Below are positions 7,030 through 15,749 of a stretch of 64,000 bases of DNA, one piece after another. A program made the translations under genes and the position numbers. Where the stretch lies: the NCBI GenBank assembly GCA_963558655.1, contig CAUWHJ010000005.1, forward strand, positions 53,805 through 117,804, given 5' to 3'. Origin of the DNA: UMGS1590 sp963558655 (GTDB taxonomy: Bacteria > Bacillota > Peptococcia > Peptococcales > Peptococcaceae). A model generated the notes under the pieces. That model was not told the origin of the DNA. It ran no database searches and saw only the letters and a list, made by a program, of their open reading frames with translations. Position 1 is the stretch's first letter. Every line of letters begins with the position of its first letter.

Positions 7030-8523
7030 ATGAGTTTTGTTATGAGTAATGCAACAGTCAAAAAGAAGGGTGATTTACTATATTGGATTAATGTTCTCAT
7101 TACTCTTGTTTTAATGTTTGGCATTGGCTACTTGGAGCCGTGGGGTTCATTGGAACAGATCGGAATGAAGGTATTGGCAGTTTTCATTGGTTTATTGTAT
7201 GGTTGGACGACCTTGGGGTTTGTTTTTCCAAGTATGTTGGGTATGTTAGCCTTGGCATTATCTGGTGCTTATACGATGGATGGCGTATTTACTGCTGGCT
7301 TTGGCGCTGCGCAAAATACGGTTTATTGTATTTTTATTTTTATCTTTGCCGCTTACATGGATCAGTGCGGACTGAGTCATATTATTGCAAACTGGTTTAT
7401 TAGTCGTAAAATTTGCGTGGGGCGTCCTTGGGTGTTCACGTTGATGATTTTTATCGCGGCTTATGTACTAGGAGCGACAATTAGTTTATTTACGGCAATC
7501 TTAATTTTGTTTGCAATTTTTTATAGTGCATGTGATACCTTGGGATACAAGAAGTTGGAAAAATATCCGGTTGCTGTACTTTCTGGTATTGTTTTCTCAG
7601 CCATGTTAGGGTTTGCATTGTTTCCGTTTAAAGCTGTTCAGATCATGGTGTTAGGTTCTCTTTCGACAGCTTCAAATGGAACTATGGCAGCAAACTTTGG
7701 AGCGTTTACAGTAACTATTTTTGTGGTTACAATAGTTTGTTTGGCTATATATATGTTGGTTTTGAAGTTTATTGTGCGTCCAGATCTTTCGAATTTTGAG
7801 CATGTTGGTGATATGTTTGCTGATTTGCGAGATATTCATATGAATCAAGAACAAAAAATTGCAGCTTTTTTTCTTGTATTACTTATGATTTTCTTATTTG
7901 CTCCAAGTTTAATGCCTGAATCATGGGCAATAACGGAGTTCTTTGCATATATCGGTGGTCCGGGATCCTTCCTTGTTATTCTCATGTTGATGAGTGTATT
8001 GAAAATCAAGGGACAAATCAATTTTGATTTCCAAACTTGTGCAGCTAAAGGATGCAATTGGGAAATGCTGATTATGTTCTGTGCAACGATGCCTGTTGCG
8101 GCCGCCATGAGCAATGAAAAAATTGGTGTTATAAATTTCCTTGTTGAGTTGCTTTCTCCAGTGTTTAATCAGTTTACTGGGATTGCGTTCTGTGCAATGT
8201 TTTTGCTTGTTGGTGGATTAATTACACAGGTAGCCCATAATTTAGTATTGGCTGCAATGCTGACACCGGTCTTATATTCTTTCTGTATGCAAATGGACAT
8301 TAATCCAGTTATGATGTGTGTGCTCTTTTCTTTTGCTATTGCTACAGCAGTAGCTACACCTGGTGGTTCTGCAACAGCTGCATTGATGTTTACAAACGAT
8401 TGGATTGGAACCAAGAACGCTTATAAATATGGCTGGTTGATGGCAATTATTGCAATAGCTGTTGTCATTGTTGTTGGGATTCCAGTAGGTTCCTTATTAT
8501 TTGGTGGCTATTCATTAAATTAA
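7030..8523 (+). CDS. SLC13/DASS-like (ion transporter superfamily) carrier
   Basis: 497 residues with roughly a dozen hydrophobic helices and short polar loops. The central ATSMF-like stretch of DASS carriers is not exact, but the NLV/AMLTPV segment (TQVAHNLVLAAMLTPVLYSF) and the SATAALMFTND region near residue 455 are what is expected from the ArsB/NhaD-DASS superfamily, which moves dicarboxylates, sulfate or related anions with sodium or protons. Start 7030 has GGAGATG upstream; an internal ATG at 7042 is also possible. It follows the LysR gene in the AT-rich island and probably imports the substrate, or exports a product, of the downstream hydrolases. Confidence 0.8.
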   Translation: MSFVMSNATVKKKGDLLYWINVLITLVLMFGIGYLEPWGSLEQIGMKVLAVFIGLLYGWTTLGFVFPSMLGMLALALSGAYTMDGVFTAGFGAAQNTVYCIFIFIFAAYMDQCGLSHIIANWFISRKICVGRPWVFTLMIFIAAYVLGATISLFTAILILFAIFYSACDTLGYKKLEKYPVAVLSGIVFSAMLGFALFPFKAVQIMVLGSLSTASNGTMAANFGAFTVTIFVVTIVCLAIYMLVLKFIVRPDLSNFEHVGDMFADLRDIHMNQEQKIAAFFLVLLMIFLFAPSLMPESWAITEFFAYIGGPGSFLVILMLMSVLKIKGQINFDFQTCAAKGCNWEMLIMFCATMPVAAAMSNEKIGVINFLVELLSPVFNQFTGIAFCAMFLLVGGLITQVAHNLVLAAMLTPVLYSFCMQMDINPVMMCVLFSFAIATAVATPGGSATAALMFTNDWIGTKNAYKYGWLMAIIAIAVVIVVGIPVGSLLFGGYSLN

Positions 8524-8536
8524 AATCTTTTCTATT

Positions 8537-8574
8537 ATGCAGTGTCTGGTCATCATCAGGCACTGCATTTAATT
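8537..8574 (+). terminator. Terminator or attenuator after the carrier gene
   Basis: An 11-bp stem (8538-8548 with 8557-8567, one G-T pair), an 8-base loop and a following TTTAATTT. The T run is interrupted, so read-through into the downstream genes is likely. Confidence 0.55.
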
Positions 8575-8611
8575 TACTCTTAATAAAGAATGAAAGGAGA
8601 AATGAAGGTTT

Positions 8612-9049
8612 ATGAACACACTGTATTGGTCAAAAAATCGTGTTGAAACATTGAAAGCACGAAAAAGAAGATGTGTATGCAAGTATTGTGGTAATTCTCT
8701 GGTTGTTAAACGCATTTTATTTAGCGATATAGAGGATGCACGTATTGAGTTGTACTGTGAAAATTGTGAACGGATTGAATATGGCGTTGAGCCAGAAATT
8801 TATCAGAGTGCGTCTAATTTTGTCGATAATTTAGAAGTCGATTTTTTTGAAAATCTGGACGATAACGAGAAAAAACGGCAGATGAATATTGCCAAAGTAG
8901 CAGAAATTATGGCTTGGGGATTTCGCAATACAGGCTTACTTAGCGTTGATGGCTTTACAGTTCCTTTGCATATGAAGCGTGGTGCATGGGAGGAATGTAT
9001 AATTTTAGAAAATGATGAAGTGCCTTCTGAAGATGTATTGAAGGAGTGA
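8612..9049 (+). CDS. Uncharacterised CxC/CxxC zinc-binding protein
   Basis: 145 residues, no family recognised. The N-terminal third is basic and carries C21-x-C23-x2-C26 and C49-x2-C52, a treble-clef or ribbon-type metal site. The C-terminal part is acidic and contains MAWGFRNTGLLSVDGFTVP, a conserved-looking segment. No signal peptide or membrane helix. AAAGGAG is well placed before the ATG. It ends in the ribosome site of the ABC ATPase gene, so the two are translationally linked. It could be a regulatory or metal-handling accessory of the island; nothing in the sequence fixes its role. Confidence 0.75.
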   Translation: MNTLYWSKNRVETLKARKRRCVCKYCGNSLVVKRILFSDIEDARIELYCENCERIEYGVEPEIYQSASNFVDNLEVDFFENLDDNEKKRQMNIAKVAEIMAWGFRNTGLLSVDGFTVPLHMKRGAWEECIILENDEVPSEDVLKE

Positions 9050-9054
9050 TCAGC

Positions 9055-9879
9055 ATGATGATTCAGGCAGAAGAGATGTGTTGTCGTTCGGGAAGACGCT
9101 TTCTTCTTAATCATATAAACTGGAACGTTGAAAAAGGTGACCATTGGTTGATATTTGGCCTTAATGGCAGTGGCAAGACAACACTTTTAAGTACAATTGC
9201 AGGTTTTAAACCTATAACATCAGGTAATTTGACTGTATTAGGGAAAAAATATAACAAAGAGACAATCTTTGCATTACGCAAAAAAGTGGGAATGATTAGT
9301 AATTCGCTTTTTGATCGTGTTTATCATAATGAATCTGCATTGGAAATTGTATTATCTGGCCTTTTTGGCACATTTAATGTGTCATTTGAGTTGAAAGATA
9401 CTGATATTCGTTCTGCAAAGTCTCTCCTGCGTGAACTACGTATGGGTGAAAAAATGTACCAGGCATTTGGCACGATGAGTAAAGGTGAGCGACAGAATGT
9501 GCTTATTGCGCGAGCATTAATTACAAAACCAGAAATACTATTATTGGATGAACCAAATAGTGGTTTGGACGTTTATGCTAGATCTCATTTGTATGAAACA
9601 GTTTTTCAATTAGCTGCGAGTAGCAAGGTGACGATTATTTATGTGACGCATTATCCTGAGGAAATTCCATCGTTTATTAATAAGGCTTTATTTATGCGTA
9701 ATGGTCAAATATATGCACAGGGAGCAATTGATGAAATGATGCAATCTAAAAAGGTCTCGTTGTTGATAAATGAAGAGGCGACTGTAACACGAGATGTGAT
9801 AGGAACCTTTCATATGACGGTGGAAGCTCCATCGCATATCTATGATCTGTGTTACGGCGATGGAAAGGAGGGTGAATAA
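9055..9879 (+). CDS. Lone ABC ATPase, YlmA/ModF-like
   Basis: 274 residues from ATG 9055, placed 8 bases after AAGGAG; a GTG at 9046 overlapping the previous stop is an alternative start. Walker A is GLNGSGKT, the signature MSKGERQ, Walker B LLLDEP and the switch histidine is in YVTHYPEEI. The VEKGDHWLIFGLNGSGKT lead-in and the TIIYVTHYPEEIP segment are the mark of the YlmA/ModF branch, soluble ABC proteins of unclear role that often have no permease. No permease is encoded in the island. Ends 2 bases before the next start. A non-transport job (translation, metal cofactor or regulation) is as likely as transport. Confidence 0.85.
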   Translation: MMIQAEEMCCRSGRRFLLNHINWNVEKGDHWLIFGLNGSGKTTLLSTIAGFKPITSGNLTVLGKKYNKETIFALRKKVGMISNSLFDRVYHNESALEIVLSGLFGTFNVSFELKDTDIRSAKSLLRELRMGEKMYQAFGTMSKGERQNVLIARALITKPEILLLDEPNSGLDVYARSHLYETVFQLAASSKVTIIYVTHYPEEIPSFINKALFMRNGQIYAQGAIDEMMQSKKVSLLINEEATVTRDVIGTFHMTVEAPSHIYDLCYGDGKEGE

Positions 9880-9881
9880 GA

Positions 9882-10814
9882 TTGGTAGAGAGTTTTGAAA
9901 ATCGGGATTTACAATGTGCCAATGAAGTTGCTGAAATGGCTAGGCTGGGTAAATTTGATACAGAGTTTTTGATTTTTGGTAGTGCAGTACAGGAAAGAAA
10001 TGGAAAGATTTATTATTATGCTACAACTAAGCAAAGAAAATTGTATGAACACATAGAGCAGGCGCGATTTGAAGAAAGATATTTTGTACCAATGGTACGA
10101 TATATGCGACGTTTACAAGTACCGATTGATTTAAAAGATGAGTGGATGGCTCGAGTTAAGTTGGCATTGATTCAAAATATGAAACAGCAATATACTTTAT
10201 ATTTTCCGAGAATGCATCCGTTTTTTCTTATGTTACCAAACAATGCTGCTGAGCCACTGCTTATTAATTATAAAGATGCTATTGATGGTTATTTTGATGA
10301 TACAATGTTACAGCTCTTTTGGGGATTGGTGAAAATGAGTTATGAAAAAAAGATTTTAACCAGACGATCTTATCAAAAGTTTAAACTTTGGCATGATAAA
10401 GTGCGCCGTCAGATGGATGATGATCCAATGATAACAGATAATATTACACGAGTATTCTATGGCTTTGTTTATGTAGATGAGAGAGGAAAACGGCAGAGTG
10501 TCATTGATGCACAAGTGGAAGAGGTGGTGCAAAAACATCAAAGAATGCTTATGAAGGGTTATCTAGTTGCTCCAATCATAAAAAAACAATATGCGCTTAA
10601 GCAATTCAATGAAATGCCAAAGGTGAGAAAAAGTTATAGGGAGTGGCTTTTATCAGTAGAGTCAGAGGAGTATATGTCCTTGGTGCAGAAATTGAACGAT
10701 ATGCCTGGTGTTATCGATGGATGTGCATTGCAGGCTGTCTTAGATGTCGTTGGAATGCATGAATATGCTACATATGCAACACTCTATTATCAGGCCTTAT
10801 GGAATTTATGTTAG
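9882..10814 (+). CDS. Uncharacterised 310-residue protein of the island
   Basis: No family recognised. The start is TTG 9882, chosen because AGGAGGG sits 9 bases upstream and the frame begins 2 bases after the ATPase stop. The protein is soluble, rich in aromatic and charged residues, and looks largely helical, with blocks such as EERYFVPMVRYMRRLQVP, LYFPRMHPFFLML and FDDTMLQLFWGLV. No catalytic motif, metal site or signal peptide is evident. Tight linkage to the orphan ABC ATPase suggests they act together. A 144-base gap with its own TATAAT-like site separates it from the hydrolase genes. Confidence 0.7.
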   Translation: MVESFENRDLQCANEVAEMARLGKFDTEFLIFGSAVQERNGKIYYYATTKQRKLYEHIEQARFEERYFVPMVRYMRRLQVPIDLKDEWMARVKLALIQNMKQQYTLYFPRMHPFFLMLPNNAAEPLLINYKDAIDGYFDDTMLQLFWGLVKMSYEKKILTRRSYQKFKLWHDKVRRQMDDDPMITDNITRVFYGFVYVDERGKRQSVIDAQVEEVVQKHQRMLMKGYLVAPIIKKQYALKQFNEMPKVRKSYREWLLSVESEEYMSLVQKLNDMPGVIDGCALQAVLDVVGMHEYATYATLYYQALWNLC

Positions 10815-10958
10815 TAAGGAGCTATGCAAAAATAGTGTAGCAGGTGACAGCTAACCGGAAACCCTATCTATGCGTTGGTGTATAAATGGATATAATAATA
10901 CACATAAGATAAAATCGTTTGTAAGTCCTGTATATCAAATTGATGGGAGGATATAGAT
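10815..10958 (+). other. Gap before the hydrolase pair, possible structured leader
   Basis: 144 bases. Contains a TATAAT at 10891-10896 without a good -35, and a stretch around 10838-10885 (CAGCTAACCGGAAACCC and nearby) that is less AT-rich than its surroundings and could fold. No known riboswitch class is recognised. GGGAGG lies 8 bases before the GTG start of the next gene. Confidence 0.35.
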
Positions 10959-12976
10959 GTGAAACGGAAAAAGGTGTTAATTTTGGGCATTGATGGTTTT
11001 GATCCCCGTTTTATGAAGAAATGTATGGACGAGGGTTTGATGCCTAACGTAAAAAATTTTCTTACACGAGGCGCTGCTCAAGAATGTTATGAGATGATTG
11101 GTGGTCAGCAAACTGTTACACCTCCAATGTGGACAACGTTAGCAACAGGATGTTCACCTTGTGTACATGGCATTACAGGGTACTATCATCATAATAAGGA
11201 AGATAAAGGTGTATTAGAATATAATTTCGATTCCGGTCATTGTTATGCAGAGCAATTGTGGAATGTTACTGCTGAAGCGGATTTGAAAACATTGGTTTGG
11301 CATTGGCCGGGGAGTTCATGGCCGCCAAGCTCTGAAAGTCCAAATTTACATGTTGTTGATGGTACACAACCTGGCGGTATCAATGTTGGGACAGCACAAG
11401 TTGAGTCGGATTTGTTATTTGTTGCTAGTTCACAAGTGCAAGAAGTTTCTTTTCGAGAAAAAGCGGCATCAGATGCAGAAGTACCGTGTTTTATTACTGG
11501 TATGGAGACTGAAGATGAATCATTGGCTCAGGGCGCTGATTTGAATAAAATGATTAATCGTTTGACTGCAAAACGCACGGAACGTGTTACTACAACTATT
11601 GAAGAAAATGTGATGAACCTTTCTGATACCCCAATGGATATGGTTAATTCACCAATCAGGGAGGCGTCTGGATGGGTATATGCACCAGAAGATGCACTGG
11701 AATGTACACTGTTGCTTTCAAATGGGATGGTGCGACGTCCATGTTTGCTTTTGAAAAATTCGGAAGGCGTCTAGCAATTTACAAAAATAAGAAGGAAAAA
11801 GAACCAATTGTTATTCTGAAAAAGGATGTATATGTTCAAGACATCGTTGACGATGCTTATCGTCATGATAAAAAGGTTCAAGTAAATCGAAGTATGCGTG
11901 TACTAGAAATTGCTGAAGATGGTTCGAGTGTACGTATGTGGGTGTCTGCATCAATGGATTTTAACGATGATACTGTGTGGTCACCGAAGAGTTTACTTAA
12001 AACGGTGGTTGAAAATGTTGGTTATCCACAGCCTGTTTGTCTTGCTGGTGGATCGGATGAAACATTAATACGTAAGTGTATGCGTGCAAGTTGGGATCGT
12101 TCTGCTATGTGGAATGCTTCTTGCATTAAATATATGGCAAGAGAACAGGGGTATGATGTTATCTTTTCTCATTTTCATAATGTAGATATGCAGGGGCATA
12201 TGCTTGTTCAGTATTTAAAGAAAGGTAGCAAGCTTGCTCCGGTAGTGTTGCAACAACTTTTTAAAGAAGTATATATTCAAACGGACAATTATATTGGCGA
12301 ATTTCTTGAGTTGCTTGATGAAGGCTGGACAATTTTGATTGTTTCTGATCATGGACAGACTACGCCTGAGCATGCAACTAAAGAACATCTTCCAGCAACA
12401 TTTCGTTTAAATTCAGCAGGTGTTAATGCGTATGATATGCGTAAACTTGGTTATACTGTACTTCAAAAAGATGATAATGGTAATGAAATTCCGAAAATAG
12501 ATTGGAGTAAAACAACAGCTTTTACATCGTCGTATGGACAGATTTATATTAATCTCAAAAGACGCGAGCCTTATGGGATCGTTGATCCAGAAGATAAGTA
12601 TGATTTAGAAGAGCAGATCATGACTGATCTTTATAGTTTGCGTGATGAAATTACAGGACATCGTATCGTATCTGTAGCGCTTCGTAATCGAGATGCAGTT
12701 CTTTTTGGAGAAGGTGGGCCGGAAAGTGGAGATATCATTTTCTATATCGCTGAAGGCTACACTGGTGACCATTCCGATGGGCTATCAACTATTGATGGGG
12801 CATGTGATACTTCTGTGCGTTCGGTGTTTATGGCTGCTGGGCCAGGCATAAAGGCAGGTATATTCACCCCACGTATTATTAGACACGTTGATGTAACACC
12901 AACTGTTGCTACCTTACTCAATGTAAGAATGCCAGCACAATGTGAAGGTGCACCAGTTTATCAAATTTTACAATAA
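10959..12976 (+). pseudogene. Alkaline-phosphatase-superfamily phosphodiesterase, frameshifted first copy
   Basis: The GTG start at 10959 follows GGGAGG. The first part runs to a TAG at 11772-11774 (NSEGV-stop); the rest of the protein continues in another frame to 12976. Compared with the intact downstream copy, about ten bases are missing at ~11765-11772: the second copy has KYDRVAIYKN where this one breaks at V and resumes at AIYKN. Apart from this, all metal and nucleophile motifs are kept (ILGIDGFDP, TVTPPMWTTLATG, HFHNVDMQGH, SDHGQ, RHVDVTPT) and no other stop is present for 400 codons, so the break is recent or a sequencing error. No classical slippery heptamer for programmed frameshifting is seen. 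About four of five residues match the second copy. Confidence 0.8.
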
Positions 12977-13001
12977 TAGATTAATTAAAGGAGGAAAAAT
13001 T

Positions 13002-15032
13002 ATGGATAAGAAGAAAGTGTTGGTTTTGGGAATTGATGGTTTGGATCCTCGATACATGAAAAAATGTATGGACCAGGGCTTGATGCCTAATACGGAAAGA
13101 TTCTTGGCAAGAGGATCAGCTGAAAAGGATTTTGAAATGATTTGCGGTCAACCGACAGTTACGCCTCCAATGTGGACTACTTTAGCTACAGGAGCTTCAC
13201 CACGTGTGCATGGAATTACTGGTTACTATAGACACAATCCAGAAGATAGGGGTGTATTGGAATACAATTTTGATTCACAAAATTGTCGTGCGGAACAGTT
13301 ATGGAATGTTACAGCAGAAGCAGGTTTGAAAACACTTGTTTGGCATTGGCCGGGAAGTGCTTGGCCACCAAGTTCGGATAACCCAAATTTACACGTTATT
13401 GATGGTACTCAACCAGGGGGTATTAATGTCGGGACAGCACAGGTTGAACCGGATCTCTTGCTTGTTGCCAGTCCGAATGTACAGGAAGTTTCTTTCCGGG
13501 AAAAAGCTGCATCCGATGCAAAAGTACCATGTTTTATTACTGGTATGGAAGCAGAAGAGGAAGCGGACAAGAACGGTGATATGAACAAGATGATCAATCG
13601 TCTTACTGTTAAGAAAACAGAACGTGTAACGATGACACCGGAAGAAAATGTCATGAATTTATCAGATACGCCAATGGATATGGTCAACTCACCAATTCGT
13701 GAGGCCTCTGGTTGGGTGAATGCTCCTGAAAATGCATTGGAATTTACAATGCTACTCTCTAACGGTTTGGTGCGTCGTCCATGTTTGATCTTAAAAAATT
13801 CCGAAGGAAAATATGATCGCGTTGCAATATATAAGAATAAAAAAGCAGAGGCACCAATCGTTACTTTAGAGAAAGATGTTTTTGTTCAGGATATTGTTGA
13901 TGATGCCTATCGCCATGATAAAAAGGTACTTGTTAATCGGAGCATGCGTATCCTGGAACTTGCTGAAGACGGATCTAGTTTGAGAATGTGGATTTCTGCT
14001 TCAATGGATTTTAACGATGATACTGTTTGGTCGCCAAAAAGTTTACTGAAAACAGTGGTTGAAAATGTTGGCTATCCACAACCGGTGTGCCTTGCGGGTG
14101 GATCTGATGAAACATTAATTCGTAAGTGTATGCGTGCAAGTTGGGATCATTCTGCTATGTGGAATGCAGCTGGTATTAAATATATGGCGCGTGAACAAGG
14201 TTATGATGTGATTTTTTCTCATTTCCATAATGTCGATATGCAAGGCCATATGCTTGTTCAATATTTGAAGAAGGGAAGTAAACTGGAACCAGCAGTTCTG
14301 AGACAGCTTTTTAATGAAGTATATATTCAGACAGACAATTATATTGGTGAATTTCTTGAATTGCTTGATGAAGGCTGGACAATTCTGATTGTTTCTGATC
14401 ATGGTCAAACCACGCCAGAGCATGCAACGAAGGAGCACCTTCCAGCTGTTTTCCGTCTGATGACTGGTGGGATCAATGCTTTTGATATGAGAAAACTTGG
14501 CTATACCGTGCTTAAAAAAGATGAAAACGGTCAAGAGATTCCGGAAATTGATTGGTCAAAGACCACTGCATTCCCATCTTCTTATTGCCATATCTTCATT
14601 AATCTTAAAGGTCGTGATCCTCATGGTATTGTTGATCCAGCGGATAAATATGAGTTGGAAGAAAAGATCATGACAGATTTGTATAGTTTGCGTGATGAAG
14701 TGACAGGGCATCGTATCGTAGCATTAGCTTTACGTAATAGAGATGCAGCACTTTTGGGAGAAGGCGGTCCTGAAAGTGGGGATATTATCTATTACATTGC
14801 TGAAGGTTATACTGCGGATCATGCGGATAGCCTTTCAACTATTGATGGTGCGTGTGATACATCGGTACGTTCAACCTTTATGGCAGCTGGTCCTGGTATC
14901 AAGGAAAACGTTTTGACCGATCGTATTGTGAAACATGTTGATGTTACCCCAACTGTGGCAACACTTCTTGGCGTACGTATGCCAGCACAATGTGAAGGTG
15001 CGCCAATTTATCAAATTCTTGAATCATTGTGA
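13002..15032 (+). CDS. Type I phosphodiesterase/nucleotide pyrophosphatase-like hydrolase (alkaline phosphatase superfamily)
   Basis: 676 residues from ATG 13002, with AAAGGAGG 7 bases upstream. The full two-metal site of the superfamily is visible: D12 (LGIDGLDP), likely nucleophile T54 (TVTPPMW), D412 and H416 (HFHNVDMQGH), D466-H467 (SDHGQ), and H645 (KHVDVTPT). A Thr nucleophile points to phosphate mono- or diesters or phosphonates rather than to Cys/Ser sulfatases. No signal peptide: the enzyme is cytosolic, so the substrate must be imported, presumably by the SLC13-like carrier in the same island. At ~676 residues it is longer than most PF01663 enzymes, with a ~200-residue insert of unknown role between T54 and D412. 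The substrate is unknown. Confidence 0.85.
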   Translation: MDKKKVLVLGIDGLDPRYMKKCMDQGLMPNTERFLARGSAEKDFEMICGQPTVTPPMWTTLATGASPRVHGITGYYRHNPEDRGVLEYNFDSQNCRAEQLWNVTAEAGLKTLVWHWPGSAWPPSSDNPNLHVIDGTQPGGINVGTAQVEPDLLLVASPNVQEVSFREKAASDAKVPCFITGMEAEEEADKNGDMNKMINRLTVKKTERVTMTPEENVMNLSDTPMDMVNSPIREASGWVNAPENALEFTMLLSNGLVRRPCLILKNSEGKYDRVAIYKNKKAEAPIVTLEKDVFVQDIVDDAYRHDKKVLVNRSMRILELAEDGSSLRMWISASMDFNDDTVWSPKSLLKTVVENVGYPQPVCLAGGSDETLIRKCMRASWDHSAMWNAAGIKYMAREQGYDVIFSHFHNVDMQGHMLVQYLKKGSKLEPAVLRQLFNEVYIQTDNYIGEFLELLDEGWTILIVSDHGQTTPEHATKEHLPAVFRLMTGGINAFDMRKLGYTVLKKDENGQEIPEIDWSKTTAFPSSYCHIFINLKGRDPHGIVDPADKYELEEKIMTDLYSLRDEVTGHRIVALALRNRDAALLGEGGPESGDIIYYIAEGYTADHADSLSTIDGACDTSVRSTFMAAGPGIKENVLTDRIVKHVDVTPTVATLLGVRMPAQCEGAPIYQILESL

Positions 15033-15058
15033 TATAACCTAAAAGTGGTTTTGAGTAT

Positions 15059-15088
15059 AAAAGTAGCAGTTTTGGACTGTTGCTTTTT
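15059..15088 (+). terminator. Terminator after the hydrolase operon
   Basis: A 12-bp stem with two G-T pairs (15059-15070 with 15076-15087), loop TTTGG, ending in a T run. It closes the island transcript. Confidence 0.7.
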
Positions 15089-15132
15089 ATGTGTAATGAT
15101 GGAGTGATCGTTGTATGTGACTATAGCTGTAT

Positions 15133-15170
15133 AACAAAAAGCCGCGACAAATTGCCGCGGCTTTTTTGTT
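15133..15170. terminator. Bidirectional terminator at the island's right edge
   Basis: A GC-rich stem, AAAAAGCCGCG with CGCGGCTTTTT, has A and T tracts on both sides, so it works for either strand. It lies 1 base from the stop of the minus-strand phosphodiesterase and marks the return to GC-rich sequence. Confidence 0.85.
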
Positions 15171-15729
15171 ATGCTTCTTTGTTCAGCACATCTTCCATGT
15201 ACACGCTGCCGTCTTCCAGATGGCGCCAGGTGACGGTGTTATCGTCGATGAGCATATAGCTCTGGGCGCTGCCTTCTTTTGGCATGGTGGTGGAGCCTGG
15301 GTTCATGTAGCGATGGGTGCTATGGGTTTCGTTGGCTGGAATGTGGGTGTGGCCATGAAGCAGAATGCTTTGCGGGGTGGCCAGCGGTGGCAGGGAACGG
15401 TTGTTGTAGAGATGGCCGTGGGTGATGAACACTGGCACACCGGACAGCCAGAGATAGGTGTAGTCGGCCATACATGGGAAGTCGAGCATCATTTGGTCTA
15501 CTTCGGCGTCACAGTTGCCGCGCACGGCGATGATGTGGTCTTTGTGTTCGTTCAAAAGTGCGGCAACCACTTTTGGGTCGTAGCCTTCCGGCAGGAAGTT
15601 GCGTGGGCCGTGGTAGAGAAGGTCGCCGAGCAGCACGAGCATATCGGCGTTGGCTTCTTGGAAGCGGTCGAGCAGGAGTTGGGTGCAGTGTTCGCTGCCG
15701 TGAATATCAGATGCAATAAGGTATTTCAT
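15169..15729 (-). CDS. yfcE: MJ0936/YfcE-family metallophosphoesterase
   Basis: 186 residues. Calcineurin-like motifs are all present: SDIHGS (D8, H10), GDLLYHG, GNCD, THGH and HGHTHIP. Family members hydrolyse phosphodiesters with manganese and are often encoded beside housekeeping genes. The ATG at 15729 has AAAGGA 8 bases upstream; a TTG two codons earlier has none. It is the last gene of a minus-strand operon after the MFS transporter, 20 bases away. Confidence 0.9.
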   Translation of the reverse strand: MKYLIASDIHGSEHCTQLLLDRFQEANADMLVLLGDLLYHGPRNFLPEGYDPKVVAALLNEHKDHIIAVRGNCDAEVDQMMLDFPCMADYTYLWLSGVPVFITHGHLYNNRSLPPLATPQSILLHGHTHIPANETHSTHRYMNPGSTTMPKEGSAQSYMLIDDNTVTWRHLEDGSVYMEDVLNKEA

Positions 15730-15749
15730 GAGCAAATCCTTTCTATGGT

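Noticed and set aside
11740..11780. Programmed -1 frameshift in the first hydrolase gene
   Set aside because: No X-XXY-YYZ heptamer in the right phase, and the region is about ten bases shorter than in the paralog, which a slip would not explain.
11672..12976. Second part of the first hydrolase as an independent gene
   Set aside because: Its first ~33 codons are out-of-frame sequence of the upstream part, there is no ribosome site at its ATG, and homology continues across the break.
5850..15100. Prophage or transposon origin of the AT-rich island
   Set aside because: No integrase, transposase, phage structural gene, terminal inverted repeats or tRNA target site is visible at either edge.
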